NCBI RefSeq assembly: GCF_008831285.2
Contig: NC_045144.1
Span: 25,313,716 to 25,373,715 of the forward strand
From: Nymphaea colorata
Lineage: Eukaryota; Streptophyta; Magnoliopsida; Nymphaeales; Nymphaeaceae
Reading direction: 5' to 3'
Length of the DNA stretch: 60,000 nucleotides
The notes beneath the pieces were generated by a model. It saw only the letters and a list, made by a program, of their open reading frames with translations. It made no database searches and was not told where the DNA came from. The position numbers and the translations under genes were made by a program. Below are positions 32,767 to 46,300 of this stretch, one piece after another (position 1 is the stretch's first letter; each line of letters starts with the position of its first letter).

Positions 32767-33281
32767 CTCTTTTACTAGTTTGTCAATTTGATTCCTATGT
32801 GTGCTACTCTTTTGAGCTGCAAAAGGTTTCATATACGACACTTAAGTTGAAGAGTATACCATAGGACTACCGATATCCTGAAGCAACATTGGTCCCAAAA
32901 GGTAGAAAAAGCAGGGTGGCTGTTGCCTCTCTTTTACCAGAATATCATAATTCCAATTCCCTTTTATCAGTTTGGAACCTTGAACGAATTAACAAGGTAT
33001 TTAATTCAGATTATGCCAAGACTTTGTAACAAGTAATTATAACCAATTATACCATGTTAATTCACTCAAGGATCCAAACTGATAAAAGGGAATTGAAATT
33101 ATGATATTTTGGTAAAAGAGAGGCAATAGCCACCCCCCTTTTTCTACCTTTTGGGTCCAATGTTGCTTCAGGATATTGGTAGTCTTATGGTACATTCTTC
33201 AACTTAAATGTCGTATGAAACCTTTTGCAGCCCAAAAGAGTAGTGCACATAGGAGTCAAATTGACAAACTAGGAAAAGACT
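32767..33281. repeat. Unit hairpin, U4 copy, 228-bp arms
   Basis: Arms 32767-32994 and 33055-33281 with a 60-bp spacer. Outer ends are TTTTACTAGTTTGTCAATTT and its inverse near AAATTGACAAACTAGGAAAA. U5 (39648-39876 with 39936-40160) and U6 (48053-48280 with 48342-48566) have the same structure. Arm mismatches are few. If read through, the RNA could fold into a long double-stranded stem. Confidence 0.92.
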
Positions 33282-33458
33282 TCCTATCCACTATAGATGG
33301 AATGTCTACAACCCTGATTTTAGCCATTTTAATCTTCAATTTTTATATATATGAATAGTAGAAAAGTTCAATAAAACAGCAATAATATTGAAAAAAAAAA
33401 AACTACCTTTTTAATGGATAAATGACAATAGTGTTTTACTAAAACATGACAATGTGCC

Positions 33459-36400
33459 AAACCTTCTATATTAAGATAACGGGCTTCGAATGATGAAAAT
33501 ATTCATGTCATACCATTTTTTAGCTTGCAAATATTGTATAATCTCAATCCATTATATTAAAACCACCAAGAGCTTTCAGGCTTGAACTTTTCATCGTGAG
33601 AAAAAATAATAAAGAGTCATTTATCAAGTAATCAAATACAGAAGAAGAAAAAGAAAAAGTGGAACAAAGAGAACGTCACTAAGCTTTGGCTTTCATATGC
33701 TGATCAAAAGGAGCTTCATATCATAAAAGCTAAAAGAGGAGACATTGTTGTGTAGAGAAGGTTGACAATCCAACTTATAGTAGAGAAATCGGCCCACTAA
33801 AGAAATTATGGATACAATATTATTGTAAGAAAATCATACAAAATAAAGCAATTATAGATGCAAAATTATTAATCATCAATTTTTATGTAAGTTCATTGCC
33901 TTTAACACATTAGTTTGGTTCTTTGACTATATATTGGATTAGGACAGGTAATTAGGATTTAAAAAAAAAAAAAACCTTCTATATTAATTCAATTTCAACA
34001 TCCATAGTGGAAACAAATGGATGCTAGTAGTATTTGGTTCCATTTATGTGTTGATTCTCATGGCATCCTCCTTTTAGAGAATATTTAAGATTACAACCAA
34101 AGTATTTATGAAGATCAGCAAAGTAATGAAGGCATGAATTGGTGGGGAGAGGACCATGTGTTCAAATCCTCTCGTTGCCCACCGTCGTGATAATCGTCGG
34201 TAAAATCTTCTTTTTACTGACAGTCTGTTTTCAGCCCATCAGTAAGGCTTGCATGTTTTGTATTGAGAGTCTCACCTTGCAAGGCTTCATGACTCGAGAA
34301 ATTTTCGCTATAGAGTTTTTCATTATAAAAAGAGAATTGACTATAAGGGGCTCCATTTGATGACCATAACACTCCATTATTGTCTTATGAATCTACCTCA
34401 AAATTAAGGCATATTTATAAAACTGTTAATCAATCAGTAGATGTTCAAATTTACATGTACTGTCGTGGGACCAAATTTACGGATACCTTTGTATTAAAAA
34501 GTAAATTGATTGATCAAAACCAACATAGTAAGATCAAGCATGAAAGAGAAAGGGTGAGGGCAGCTCGGGGGCGGAGAAGGAGAAACAGAGAAAAGGTGAC
34601 CGCAGCTTGGGGGCGGAGGCGGAGAAGATGGAGAGAAAGAGAAAGGGTGAGCGCAGCTCAGGGGCAGAGATGGAGGAGAAAGAGAGAAAGACATTGGGCG
34701 ATTGCAGCTCGGGGGCAGAAACAGAGGAGAAAGAGAGAAAGACATTGGGCGATGGCAGCTCGGGGGCAGAAATAGAGGAGAAGGAGAGATAGGGAAAGGG
34801 CAAGGGCAGGTCGGGGGCAGGAGGCTGTTCTGTCCCATGCTTTTCTCTGAAGATTAGCTTGGAAAAATATGGAACAGAGGATATTTTATACTCTATGTCC
34901 AATCATCCATCGTGTTCATACTATACTGTGGACGGTGTTTGATAAAAAAATCGATTAAACAGGACACATGTGTTCCATTCTGCATATCATGTGACCATCA
35001 AACACCATCGTAGTGTTAGAAATTAAATTGATTGATCAACATAGTCATAGTAAGATCAAGCACTAAAGTTGCAAATATATGCTTTGGGCATGGAGGACTT
35101 GTGAAGGCCACCCTTTCATGGCAGAAATGATGAAGAAGGTGTCCTCCATGCTATTCGTAACTGATTCAAGTAGCACTGCTGAAATATAAAAACCATTTAC
35201 AAATGATAAAAAATTAAAATAATCAGAGATACAAACAAAAATAAAAAATAAATTTATTGATAAACTAATATGAAATTATAGCGGATGGATAATAAACTTT
35301 TAGTGAACTGAATTGGCAACGCTAGCTGCCAACTTGCGTCACGTGACTGTGTGTCGCGCGATGGATTTTTTTTTTAAATAAGTTAGAGCTTCATCTCCTC
35401 TTGCTTAAGTTTTTTGGAGCAGTGCTTATGATTACAAATGATATTAAGAGAGGGTGAATGCATTGATATATTGATATTATATGATTAGAAGAGAGCAAAA
35501 CATTCCTACCACATCATTCGTACATCTAATATTTTTGTTTTATAGCTAGCATAATATTTTTGTAGTCACTTTACTGTTCTCTTAAGCTTTAAGTAGGCTT
35601 GAGATGTTGCTCTAATTCGGTTACCACCTAGTTAGAGCTTCACCTGCTCTTGCTTAAGTTTTTTGGAGCAGTGCTTATGATTACAAATGATATTAAGAGA
35701 GGGTGAATGCATTGATATATTGATATTATATGATTAGAAGAGAGCAAAACATTCCTACCACATCATTCGTACATCTAATATTTTTGTTTTATAGCTAGCA
35801 TAATATTTTTGTTTTATAGCTAGCATAACTTTTTGACTATAAAGTAGGGATTTGAAAGTTATCTCATATGGTCATGGAGAGATAAAGAACAAAGAAAAAA
35901 GGAAACCAATACAAGGCTGCATTCAATAAAATAAAGAATGATTCAATCATAAAATGAAATATTACTTCACATTCTCATACTCCCGGTGCACTCAAGAAGC
36001 TAAGCTTCTTAACTCTAAAATATATATTTTAAAGCAATCTTATATGGTCATGGGGAGATAAAGAAAGCAAGAAAACAAATGAAAGAAAGGAATTGGATGA
36101 TGATTATATACCTCTAATGAGTGAAACTCCAAGATGATGAAATGAACAACCTTACTTGGATGATCCTAGATCTCCTTGAGTGAAGCTCCAAGATGATGAA
36201 GAGTATGTATTCAATAGAGTTGTAGCTTGATGAAGTTTGCTCCAAGGATGAAGAAGGAGAAGAAGTGAGAAAGAAAGAAGAAGAGGGAAATGGAGGAAGA
36301 GAGCTAAAAACTCTAAGTCCCCAAATGGAGGAAGAGAGTTTCACGAAGGGCTATTTCATGCCCAAGAGGGAAGATTATGGAGGGTACTTATAGAGAGTTT

Positions 36401-39400
36401 TGTAGCCAAAACTCAGAATTTGAACTTTTTTTAATTTTACAATATTTTCATGCGAATTTCACATAATTTTGAATTATTTTTAATTTTTTTATAAAAAAAT
36501 AGGTTTTGAATAAGTGGAATTGGCCCTTAACACTGCAAATACCTCCTTGGGGTGTGGATAGGGTTAATACCCACCTAAAAAAATCAAAAACCAACCCCCA
36601 AGGGTCGGTTTTGCAAGATAAAAGGGTGGGGAGGGGGCCTGCATTGTTGCAGGCCCCTGCTCGGGCACTGTTTTGTCGCGCGATGGATTTTTTTTTTTAA
36701 ATAAGGGTTTTTCGTATAAAAGCATAAAGATTCATTTTTCTGTTCAATTTATTTAAAAATATATAAAACTGTTTTTTTTTTTTATCAAAAGGGTTGTCAG
36801 CTTCGTTTTAAGCCTGAAAAACTTATTTTGGTGCAAGGACGAAGCGTAAAACAAGGGAGAGGTCTGTGCATGTGTGTTCGATGCTTATAACATCAGACTT
36901 TGTTGTTTTGAACTCGATTTTGGATTTTAAGTTTCAAATGCTCGATTCTGACCTAAACTTGGTTTTGGATCTAATTTGGATCTGAGAGTTGGATTTTAGA
37001 TTTAAATCTTTGCGTCTAAATTTGGGTTTTGTGTTTGTGTTTGGGTAAAATAACAATCTTTTAAAAAAAATTGGGGTCATTACAAGGGGAAAACTAGCTT
37101 TAGAAAAATTTGGTAATTTTTGTGCCAATGTTGAAGCACAAAAATGATGAAAGGAATATTATAATGAAAGACTGGATGAATATTTAATTAACAAGTTACA
37201 GTCATGAACCTCCAATGTTCATTAATGAACAAGTTAGAATTATGGTTCCATGATTCGGGTAAATGGATGAAATGTCGGAATAAGACTGATTGTAAAATGG
37301 AACATTTTCACTTGAAGTTCACATTTTTTCTCATAATATCGTAAACAGTGTTGGTGTATATAGTTTTCTCAATAAGAACTTCATCTTTTTTACTAAATTT
37401 GCATACAACAACATGTTGGGGAAGCATGGGCATTGAGCCAGCCCGGCCCAATAAGGAGTCGGGCTCAGGCCGGCCCAAAACCTAGGCCCGGCTTGATTAA
37501 ATTAAAAAATATTATATTTTTAGCATAAAATAATCTATAAATGTAATTAATCTTAATAAAATGTTATAAAATTATATATATTAATAAAAAATATATTAAA
37601 AATTTATCAGGCCCACCCTGGCTCGGATGCCCTTTTTCGGGCCGAGTCGGGTCGGGTAACTACCGGTGGCCCGGCCCAGTGCCCAGGTCAACTCTAGAAT
37701 TTAGATTACATTCCAAATGAAATAAGAACTCCATGTTCATGGTATAATTCTGTCTAGCATCTTAAATGCATGTTGGATGTAGAGGCAATATTCAGTATAC
37801 CAAATTGTACACATTACCCTAATGGTCCACACACGCATGTATGAAAAGAAAATAGAAGACATTTCTGAAACACTCGTTGTTGCAGGGGCGGCTCCAGAAA
37901 TTTTTCATGAGAGGGGCCGAATAAAGTTTCTAAATTTTGAATAAGGCCAAAATATCATTTTTCAAAATTTTTATATAAAACAAGTGAAATTTTCTAAAAT
38001 TTACATGTAAATTTTAAAAAAATATATTTTGAGGTAAGGGCCGAAATATCATTTTTCATACACAATCAACGCCATAATGTAGAGAGATGGAGTAATAGCT
38101 ATATCAACAGTCATCAAAAGAGTTGAGTGGGATGGGTCTAAGAAGAAGGCCAATGACCTCCTTTAAAGAAAATGAGGATCCTAGATATTGATAATCACCT
38201 CCATTCAGCTTTTTAAACATTTTAATAGCAGATTTTCTCCAGTTTATTGGACCAAGAATCACTCCAGCCCCTCTGTGGGATCCTGCAAGGAGTCTTAAGT
38301 TGAGGAGTATAATGCCATTATTTCCCCATTCTTTACTTCTATGAAAGTAAGGAAAGCCCACCATCTTATGAATAGAATTCACTCAAATAGAAGACATTTC
38401 AAAGTGGACATTTTAGGTTTGCATCTTTTGTTCATAAAACAAACAGTTGACATTAGGAATCATAGAATTGAATCTGCCATACTTTTGACTCAGTACTGGA
38501 TGGATGGCGTCTATGCTATATGGATTATACATGAATTAACAAAAGCATGTCCACCCGAGACTAGCGGCAGAGCCAGAAATTTCTCATTAAGCAGTACTAC
38601 TACTAATAAGTTCTAAATTTTCAAGGAGAATCAACATGTAGAAAAGAAAATTTGCTCTGAATTGATTTTAGAAGGTGAAATAGTAATTTTAATTATTGGT
38701 TTAACAATTAATTTGACGGACACGGATTTATGAATTTTTTTATCAACTATGTATTTTCCCTAGTTGATTTTATACGTTGTTTCACATCAACTTCTCCATG
38801 ACCTTCTTGAAATTTAAGTACCAATGCCCTGGAATTTCTGGTGCTGCCGTTGCAACACAGATATTAATATATCAACAACAATGGGGGTGTTTGATGAGGC
38901 CGGAATTGTGGTATTTTGGAATTAAAATTATTGTTTTGATGTAAAGGAACTGTGTTATGATCAAACAAAGAATTTTGAATCTGGAATTATAGATTCATTC
39001 CTGATTCAAAATCCCAGAATTATGATTCTACTTTAGGTTTTCTCAATATGAAGGTCACGCTTTTCTAAATTTGCATGCCAGGAAAATAAAAAAACAAAAA
39101 AAAAACAAAACAGAATACACAATAACTAAGCTTGACACCTAAAAAAATACTTTTAAATGAGGACAAGTTTCAAGTCTCTTAGGTTGAATTTAGCATCTTC
39201 AACTATATTCAATTACATGTATATTTCCATGGAGGTAGTGTGGTAATACTTTTCTTCTTTTTAACGCTGAAAGTTATTCAAGGGAAATTCAGATGATGCG
39301 GTGAAAGTTAGTTGTACATGAAAAAAGGATTAAGCCTTTATTACAATCAAAGGAATATTATTCTGAAACATACGTACAACATTTGTTATGCACAGATACA

Positions 39401-40336
39401 CGCAAACACCCATGTATAAGAAAAAGGATGCCCATGGGTTAATTTTATCCATGTGGACTATAAATGCAGTCCATGGACGTAGGAATTCCTTCCACCCACA
39501 TTAAACACTCCTTATGTCTCCATTACATGCATGACACTTTTTCTTTTCGTTTAAGCAGGAGTCCAACTACTGAACTTTATGCAAACAACATCAACAAAAG
39601 CAATAAACTAGCGGGGTTAAGACTTGATTAATTAGTTTACCAATTTCTCTTTTACTAGTTTGTCAATTTGATTCCTATGTGTGCTACTCTTTTGAGCTGC
39701 AAAAAGGTTTCATATACGACACTTAAGTTGAAGAGTGTACCATAGGACTACCGATATCCTGAAGCAACATTGGTCCCAAAAGGTAGAAAAATCAGGGTGG
39801 CTGTTGCCTCTCTTTTACCAGAATATCATAATTCCAATTCCCTTTTATCAGTTTGGAACCTTGAACGAATTAACAAGGTATTTAATTCAGATTATGCCAA
39901 GACTTTGTAACAAGTAATTATAACCAATTATACCATGTTAATTCACTCAAGGATCCAAACTGATAAAAGGGAATTGAAATTATGATATGTTGGTAAAAGA
40001 GAGGCAACAGCCTCCCCTCTTTTTCTACCTTTTGGGTCCAATGTTGCTTCAGGATATTGGTAGTCTTATGGTACATTCTTCAACTTAAATGTCGTATGAA
40101 ACCTTTTGCAGCCCAAAAGAGTAGTGCACATAGGAGTCAAATTGACAAACTAGTTAAAGACTTCTCTATCCACTATAGATGGAATGTCTACAACCCTGAT
40201 TTTATCTATTTTAATCTTCAATTTTTATATATATGAATAGTAGAAAAGTTCAATAAAACAGCAATAATATTGAAGAAAAACTACCTTTTTTATGAATAAA
40301 TGACAATAGTGTTCTACTAAAACATGACAATGTGCC
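33459..40336. repeat. Tandem unit U5, internally rearranged
   Basis: Leader, minisatellite 34544-34822 and mini MITE are normal. At about 35332 GCTAGCTGCCAACT jumps into the late part of the solo LTR (TGCGTCACGTGACTGTGTGT). After AAATAAG it then jumps back to an earlier part of the LTR (TTAGAGCTTCATCTCCTC). Blocks from GTGCAC to the LTR start, including the inverted duplication, are lost. The LTR remnant runs to 37084 and keeps the AGGGG on its right (37085-37089). The hairpin is at 39648-40160. Confidence 0.88.
35332..37084. mobile_element. Rearranged solo LTR remnant in U5
   Basis: A short late-LTR piece (about 35332-35381) precedes an earlier LTR piece, followed by a 249-bp tandem duplication (GTTAGAGCTTC at 35382 and 35631). 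The rest is collinear to GGGGTCATTACA at 37084. Inside, CTGTTTTGTCGCGCGATGG at about 36668 marks a further small deletion relative to U4. The 5' TG end is missing. Confidence 0.85.
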
Positions 40337-43300
40337 AAACCTTCTATATTAAGACAACGGGCTTCGAATGATGAAAATATTCATGTCATACCATTTTTTA
40401 GCTTGCAAATATTGTATAATCTCAATCCATTATATTAAAACCACCAAGAGCTTTCAGGCTTGAACTTTTCATCGTGAGAAAAAATAATAAAGAGTCATTT
40501 ATCAAGTAATCAAATACAGAAGAAGAAAAAAAAAAAGTGGAACAAAGTGAAGCACCTCACTAAGCTTTGGCTTTCATATGCTGATCAAAAGCAGCTTCAT
40601 ATCATAAAAGCTAAAAGAGGAGACATTGTTGTGTAGAGAAGGTTGACAATCCAACTTATAGTAGAGAAATTGGCCCACTAAAGAAATTATGGATACAATA
40701 TTATTGTAAGAAAATCATACAAAATAAAGCAATTATAGATGCAAAATTATTAATCATCAATTTTTATGTAAGTTCATTGCCTTTAACACACTAGTTTGGT
40801 TCTTTGACTATATATTGGATTAGGACTGGTAATTAGGATTTAAAAAAAAAAAACCTTCTATATTAATTCAATTTCAACATCCATAGTGGAAACAAATAGA
40901 TACTAGTAGTATTTGGTTCCATTTATGTGTTGATTCCCATGGCATCCTCCTTTTAGAGAATATTTAAGATTACAACCAAAGTATTTATGAAGATCAGCAA
41001 AGTAATGAAGGCGTGAATTGGCGGGGAGAGAACCATGTGTTCAAATCCTCTCGTTGCCCACCGTCGTGATAATCGTCGGTAAAATCTTCTTTTTACTGAC
41101 AGTCTGTTTTCAGCCCATCAGTAAAGCTTGCATGTTTTGTATTGAGAGTCTCACCTTGCAAGGCTTCATGACTCGAGAAATTTTCGCTATAGAGTTTTGC
41201 ATTATAAAAAGAGAATTGACTATAAGGGGCTCCATTTGATGACCATAACACTCTATTATTGTCGTATGAATCTACCTCAAAATTAAGACATGTTTATAAA
41301 ACTGTTAATCAATAAGTAGATGTTCAAATTTACATGTACTGTCGTGGGACCAAATTTACGGATACCTTTGTATTAGAAAGTAAATTGATTGATCAAAACC
41401 AACGTAGTAAGATCAAGCATTAAAGAGAAAGGGTGAGGGCAGCTCGGGGGCGAAGAAGGAGAAACAGAGAAAAGGTGACCGCAGCTTGGGGGTGGAGGCG
41501 GAGGAGATGGAGAGAAAGAGAAAGGGTGAGGGCAGCTCAGGGGCAGAGATGGAGGAGAAAGAGAGAAAGACATTGGGCGATTACAGCTCGGGGGCAGAAA
41601 CAAAGGAGAAAGAGAGAAAGACATTGGGCGATGGCAGCTCGGGGGCAGAAACAGAGGAGAAGGAGAGATGGGGAAAGGGCAAGGGCAGGTCGGGGGCAGG
41701 AGGCTGTTCTGTCCCATGCTTTTCTCTGAAGATTAGCTCGGAAAAATATGGAACAGAGGATATTTTATACTCTATGTCCAATCGTCCATCGTGTCCATAC
41801 TATACTGTGGACGGTGTTTGATAAAAAAATCGATTAAACAGGACACATGTCTTCCATTTTGTTTCTAGAATGTGAGTATAAAGAATTGATGAATGGGAAA
41901 AAGAAAAGGGCTTCTGAATTTGAAAGTGAGGAATTGATGGTAGGTACATTTGTAATAAAGCTAGATAGGGTGTATATCTAAATGTATATATTACATATAT
42001 GATAATCAATCAAGATTTTCAAAATTAAAGAAACATGAGAGGAAAATATAGAATATTTATGGAACATAAATAAAAAAAAAGGAAAAAAAAAATTAAAGAA
42101 AAAATTTAGTTTGAAAATATAACAAGTAATTGTCTGTAACTTGACCCAGTTGTTGTTAAAAACCTATGTTGGGGAATTAATTTGATTAAAGGACTAAAAT
42201 ACTCTTAAAATGAAGGCAAATTTCATGTTTTTTAATCTGCCTTAGCATTTTTTACTATATTCAATTATATTAGTACATGATTAGGTATACCCTAGATTGT
42301 TAGTATGGGGGCGCTTCTTTTCTTTATTATGGCTGCAAAATTATTCAAGGAAATTTTAAATGTACTAAAAATTAGTTGTCTTGTCAAAGTTATTTTTTAG
42401 AAGGTAAATCGTAAATTTATTGAGTTACATCCATTAATTTGTAATTATAAAGTTACATCAATAAAGCTATGACTACAGCAGAGTTTTGTTTTCAAAAAGA
42501 CACCTCATAGATTTGACAACAATAAAAAATAAGCATAACTTTATTGATGTAAAAATTAATTTCACATTATGGATTTATGAATTTTGATTAACCATGTTAA
42601 AATGGATGTGTTTCTATCAATATTATAAAGTTATGCTTTTTTTTTTTATTGTTGTCAAATCTATGAGGTGTCTTTTTGAAAACAAAACTCTGTTGTAATT
42701 ATAAAGTTATGCTTATTTGACAACGGAGTTTTGAAATTAATTTCATTGGGGGAAGCGGGATATTTCGGCTGTCCATGTAATTTTTACACCATCACTATGT
42801 CATTTTTTCAATGAAATTTTTGATGGGCTGGTGTGGGCACACTGCCTCCCCGGAAGATACGTTCTCAAAGTTTAGCCATCTAAGCCATGCTTTGTTGTTG
42901 GCTCCCAGCTCAATGTGCTAGCCTGGGAATGGACTAGCTTCCTAGCAAGCCTAAGCTTGGCACATAAGAAAATACTGTTAAATGAAGACAAATTTTCAAG
43001 TCTATTAGGTTGCATTAGCATCTTTAACCATATTCGATTACCTTAGTGAATGATGAACTATATGCTATGAAAAGTTATTCAAGGGAAATTTGGATGTACT
43101 AAAAGTTAGGTGTACATGTATTTTTCGTAGATGCATATAGAAGGTGCAATCATAATTTTCAATTATTGATTTAACAATTAATTTGCATCTAATTTATGGA
43201 TTTATATTTGTTTTCAATATTTTTTCCCTTTTGGTTAACATGGTGCTTGGTAATCCATAGATTTCGTCTGCTCTTTAGTTTCTTTTCTTAAATGTGAACT

Positions 43301-46300
43301 CCCATTTTTCTCCAACGCATTTATTCTGTTTTATTAGTTAGGTCCATCTTGATATTTTTGCACTTTTGATCCATGTGGTTCCTCTATTATTTTGTTTTCC
43401 TTTAAATTATAATGAAGTCAATAGGGGTGTTTTCATCCTCAAAATTTTTGGTTTTTGGATTTCTCCAAAAAAATGAGGTTTTGTTTTTAAAAAAAGAAGA
43501 GAAAGGGAGTCGCCCATCGGTATGAAGATTAATCATTCTCGGCACCTTTACTGGGGGTAATAATTCATGGGCTATGTTTATTATTGATGCATTTCATTTT
43601 ATCTTAAACGTCTTTTCACTCTATAGTGTTTGAGAAAATGTTGAAGATTTCATGTTTCAACATTTTGAGAGAGTTTTAAGGAATTTTTTGAAAGTGTAAA
43701 ACATTTTGATTTTGAGAAATTCTTATAAATATTTGAAAAACTTTGGAGATCTCTTTTTGTAGTCACTTTACTGTTCTCTTAAGCTTTAAGTAGGCTTGAG
43801 ATGTTGCTCTAATTCGGTTACCACCTAGTTAGAGCTTCATCTCCTCTTGCTTAAGTTTTTTGGAGCAGTGCTTATGATTACAAATGATATTAAGAAAGGG
43901 TGAATGCATTGATATATTGATATTATATGATTAGAAGAGAGCAAAACATTCCTACCACATCATTCGTACATCTAATATTTTTGTTTTATAGCTAGCATAA
44001 CTTTTTTACACTAAAGTATGGATTTGAAAGTTATCTCATATGGTGATGGAGAGATAAAGAAGAGAGAAAAAAGGAAACCAAAACAAGGCTGCATTCAATA
44101 AAATAAAGAATGATTCAATCATAAAATGAAATATTACTTCACATTCTCATACTCCCGATGCACTCAAGAAGCTAAGCTTCTTAACTCTAAAATATATATT
44201 TTAAAGCAATCTTATATGGTCATGGGGAGATAAAGAAAGCAAGAAAACAAAGGAAAGAAAGGAATTGGATGATGATTATATACCTCTAATGAGTGAAACT
44301 CCAAGATGATGAAATGAACAACCTTACTTGGATGATCCTAGATCTCCTTGAGTGAAGCTCCAAGATGATGAAGAGTATGTATTCAATAGAGTTGTAGCTT
44401 GATGAAGTTTGCAACAAGGTTGAAGAAGGAGAAGAAGTGAGAAAGAAAGAAGAAGAGGGAAATGGAGGAAGAGAGCTAAAAACTCTAAGTCCCCAAATAA
44501 GAATTTACTAAAGTTTTACGAAGGGCTATTTCATGCCCAAGAGTGAAGATTATGGAGGGTACTTATAGAGAGTTTTGTAGCCAAAACTCAGAATTTGAAC
44601 TTTTTTTAATTTTACAATATTTTCATGCGAATTTCACATAATTTTGAATTATTTTTAATTTTTTTATAAAAAAATTGGTTTTGACAAAGTGGAATTGGCC
44701 CTTAACCCTGCAAATACCCCCTTGGGGTGTGGGTAGGGTTAATACCCACCTAAAAAAATCAAAAACCAACCCCCAAGGGTCGGTTTTGCAAGATAAAAGG
44801 GTGGGGAGGGGGCCTGCATTGTTGCAGGCCCCTGCCCGAGCACTGTTTTGTGTTCGCGCACATGCATGTGTGCGCGACGCGAGCTCTCGCGTCACGTGAC
44901 TGTGTGTCGCGCGATGGATTTTTTTTTTTAAATAAGGGTTTTTTGTATAAAAGCATAAAGATTCATTTTTCTGTTCAATTTATTTAAAAATATATAAAAC
45001 TGTTTTTTTTTTATCAAAAGGGTGGTCAGCTTCGTTTTAAGCCTCAAAAACTTATTTTGGTGCAAGGACGAAGCGTAAAACAAGGGAGAGGTCTGTGCAT
45101 GTGTGTTCGATGCTTATAACATCAGACTTTGTTGTTTTGAACTCGATTTTGGATTTTAAGTTTCAAATGCTCGATTCTGACCAAAACTTGGTTTTGGATC
45201 TAATTTTGATCTGAGAGTTGGATTTTAGATTTAAATCTTTGCGTCTAAATTTGGGTTTTGTGTTTGTGTTTTGGTAAAATGACAGTCTTTTAAAAAAAAT
45301 TGGGGTCATTACAAGGGGAAAACTAGCTTTAGAAAAATTTGGTAATTTTTGTGCCAATGTTGAAGCACAAAAATGATGAAAGGAATATTATAATGAAAGA
45401 CTGGATGAATATTTAATTAACAAGTTACAGTCATGAACCTCCAATGTTCATTAATGAACAAGTTAGAATTATGGTTCCATGATTCGGGTAAATGGATGAA
45501 ATGTCGGAATAAGACTGATTGTAAAATGGAACATTTTCACTTGAAGTTCACATTTTTTCTCATAATATCGTAAACAGTGTTGGTGTATATAGTTTTCTCA
45601 ATAAGAACTTCATCTTTTTTACTAAATTTGCATACAACAACATGTTGGGGAAGCATGGGCATTGAGCCAGCCCGGCCCAATAAGGAGTCGGGCTCAGGCC
45701 GGCCAAAAACCTAGGCCCGGCTTGATTAAATTAAAAAATATTATATTTTTAGTATAAAATAAACTATAAATGTAATTAATCTTCATAAAATGTTATAAAA
45801 TTATATATATTAATAAAAAATATATTAAAAATTTATCAGGCCCACCCGGGCTCGGATGCCCTTTTTCGGGCCGAGTCGGGTCGGGTAACTGCCGGTGGCC
45901 CGGCCCAGTGCCCAGGTTAACTCTAGGAATTAGATTACATTCCAAATGAAATAAGAACTCCATGTTCATGGTATAATTCTGTCTAGCATCTTAAATGCAT
46001 GTTGGATGTAGAGGCAATATTCAGTATACCAAATTGTACACATTACCCTAATGGTCCACGCACGCATGTATGAAAAGAAAATAGAAGACATTTCTGAAAC
46101 ACTCGTTGTTGCAGGGGCGGCGCCAGAAATTTTTCATGAGAGGGGCCGAATAAAGTTTCTAAATTTTGAATAGGGCCAAAATATCATTTTTCAAAATTTT
46201 TATATAAAACAAGTGAAATTTTCTAAAATTTACATGTAAATTTTAAAAAAAAATATATTTTGAGGTAAGGGCCAAAATATCATTTTTCCTACACAATCAA

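Larger units (their letters stand above)
23852..33458. repeat. Tandem unit U4, with solo LTR
   Basis: 9.6 kb; about 7.7 kb without the solo LTR. Has all blocks in order: leader, minisatellite 24936-25213, mini MITE 25326-25398, GTGCAC block 25917, GGTGTTTGATG block 26283, an inverted duplication 27225-27475, and the CACACTGCC block 27573. The solo LTR 28163-30042, GC-ended MITE 30381-30646, truncated GGCGGMGCCAG MITE 30838, duplicated small frame 31368-31713 and the 228-bp hairpin 32767-33281 follow. It is nearly identical to U7 from about 25680 to 28980. Confidence 0.9.
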
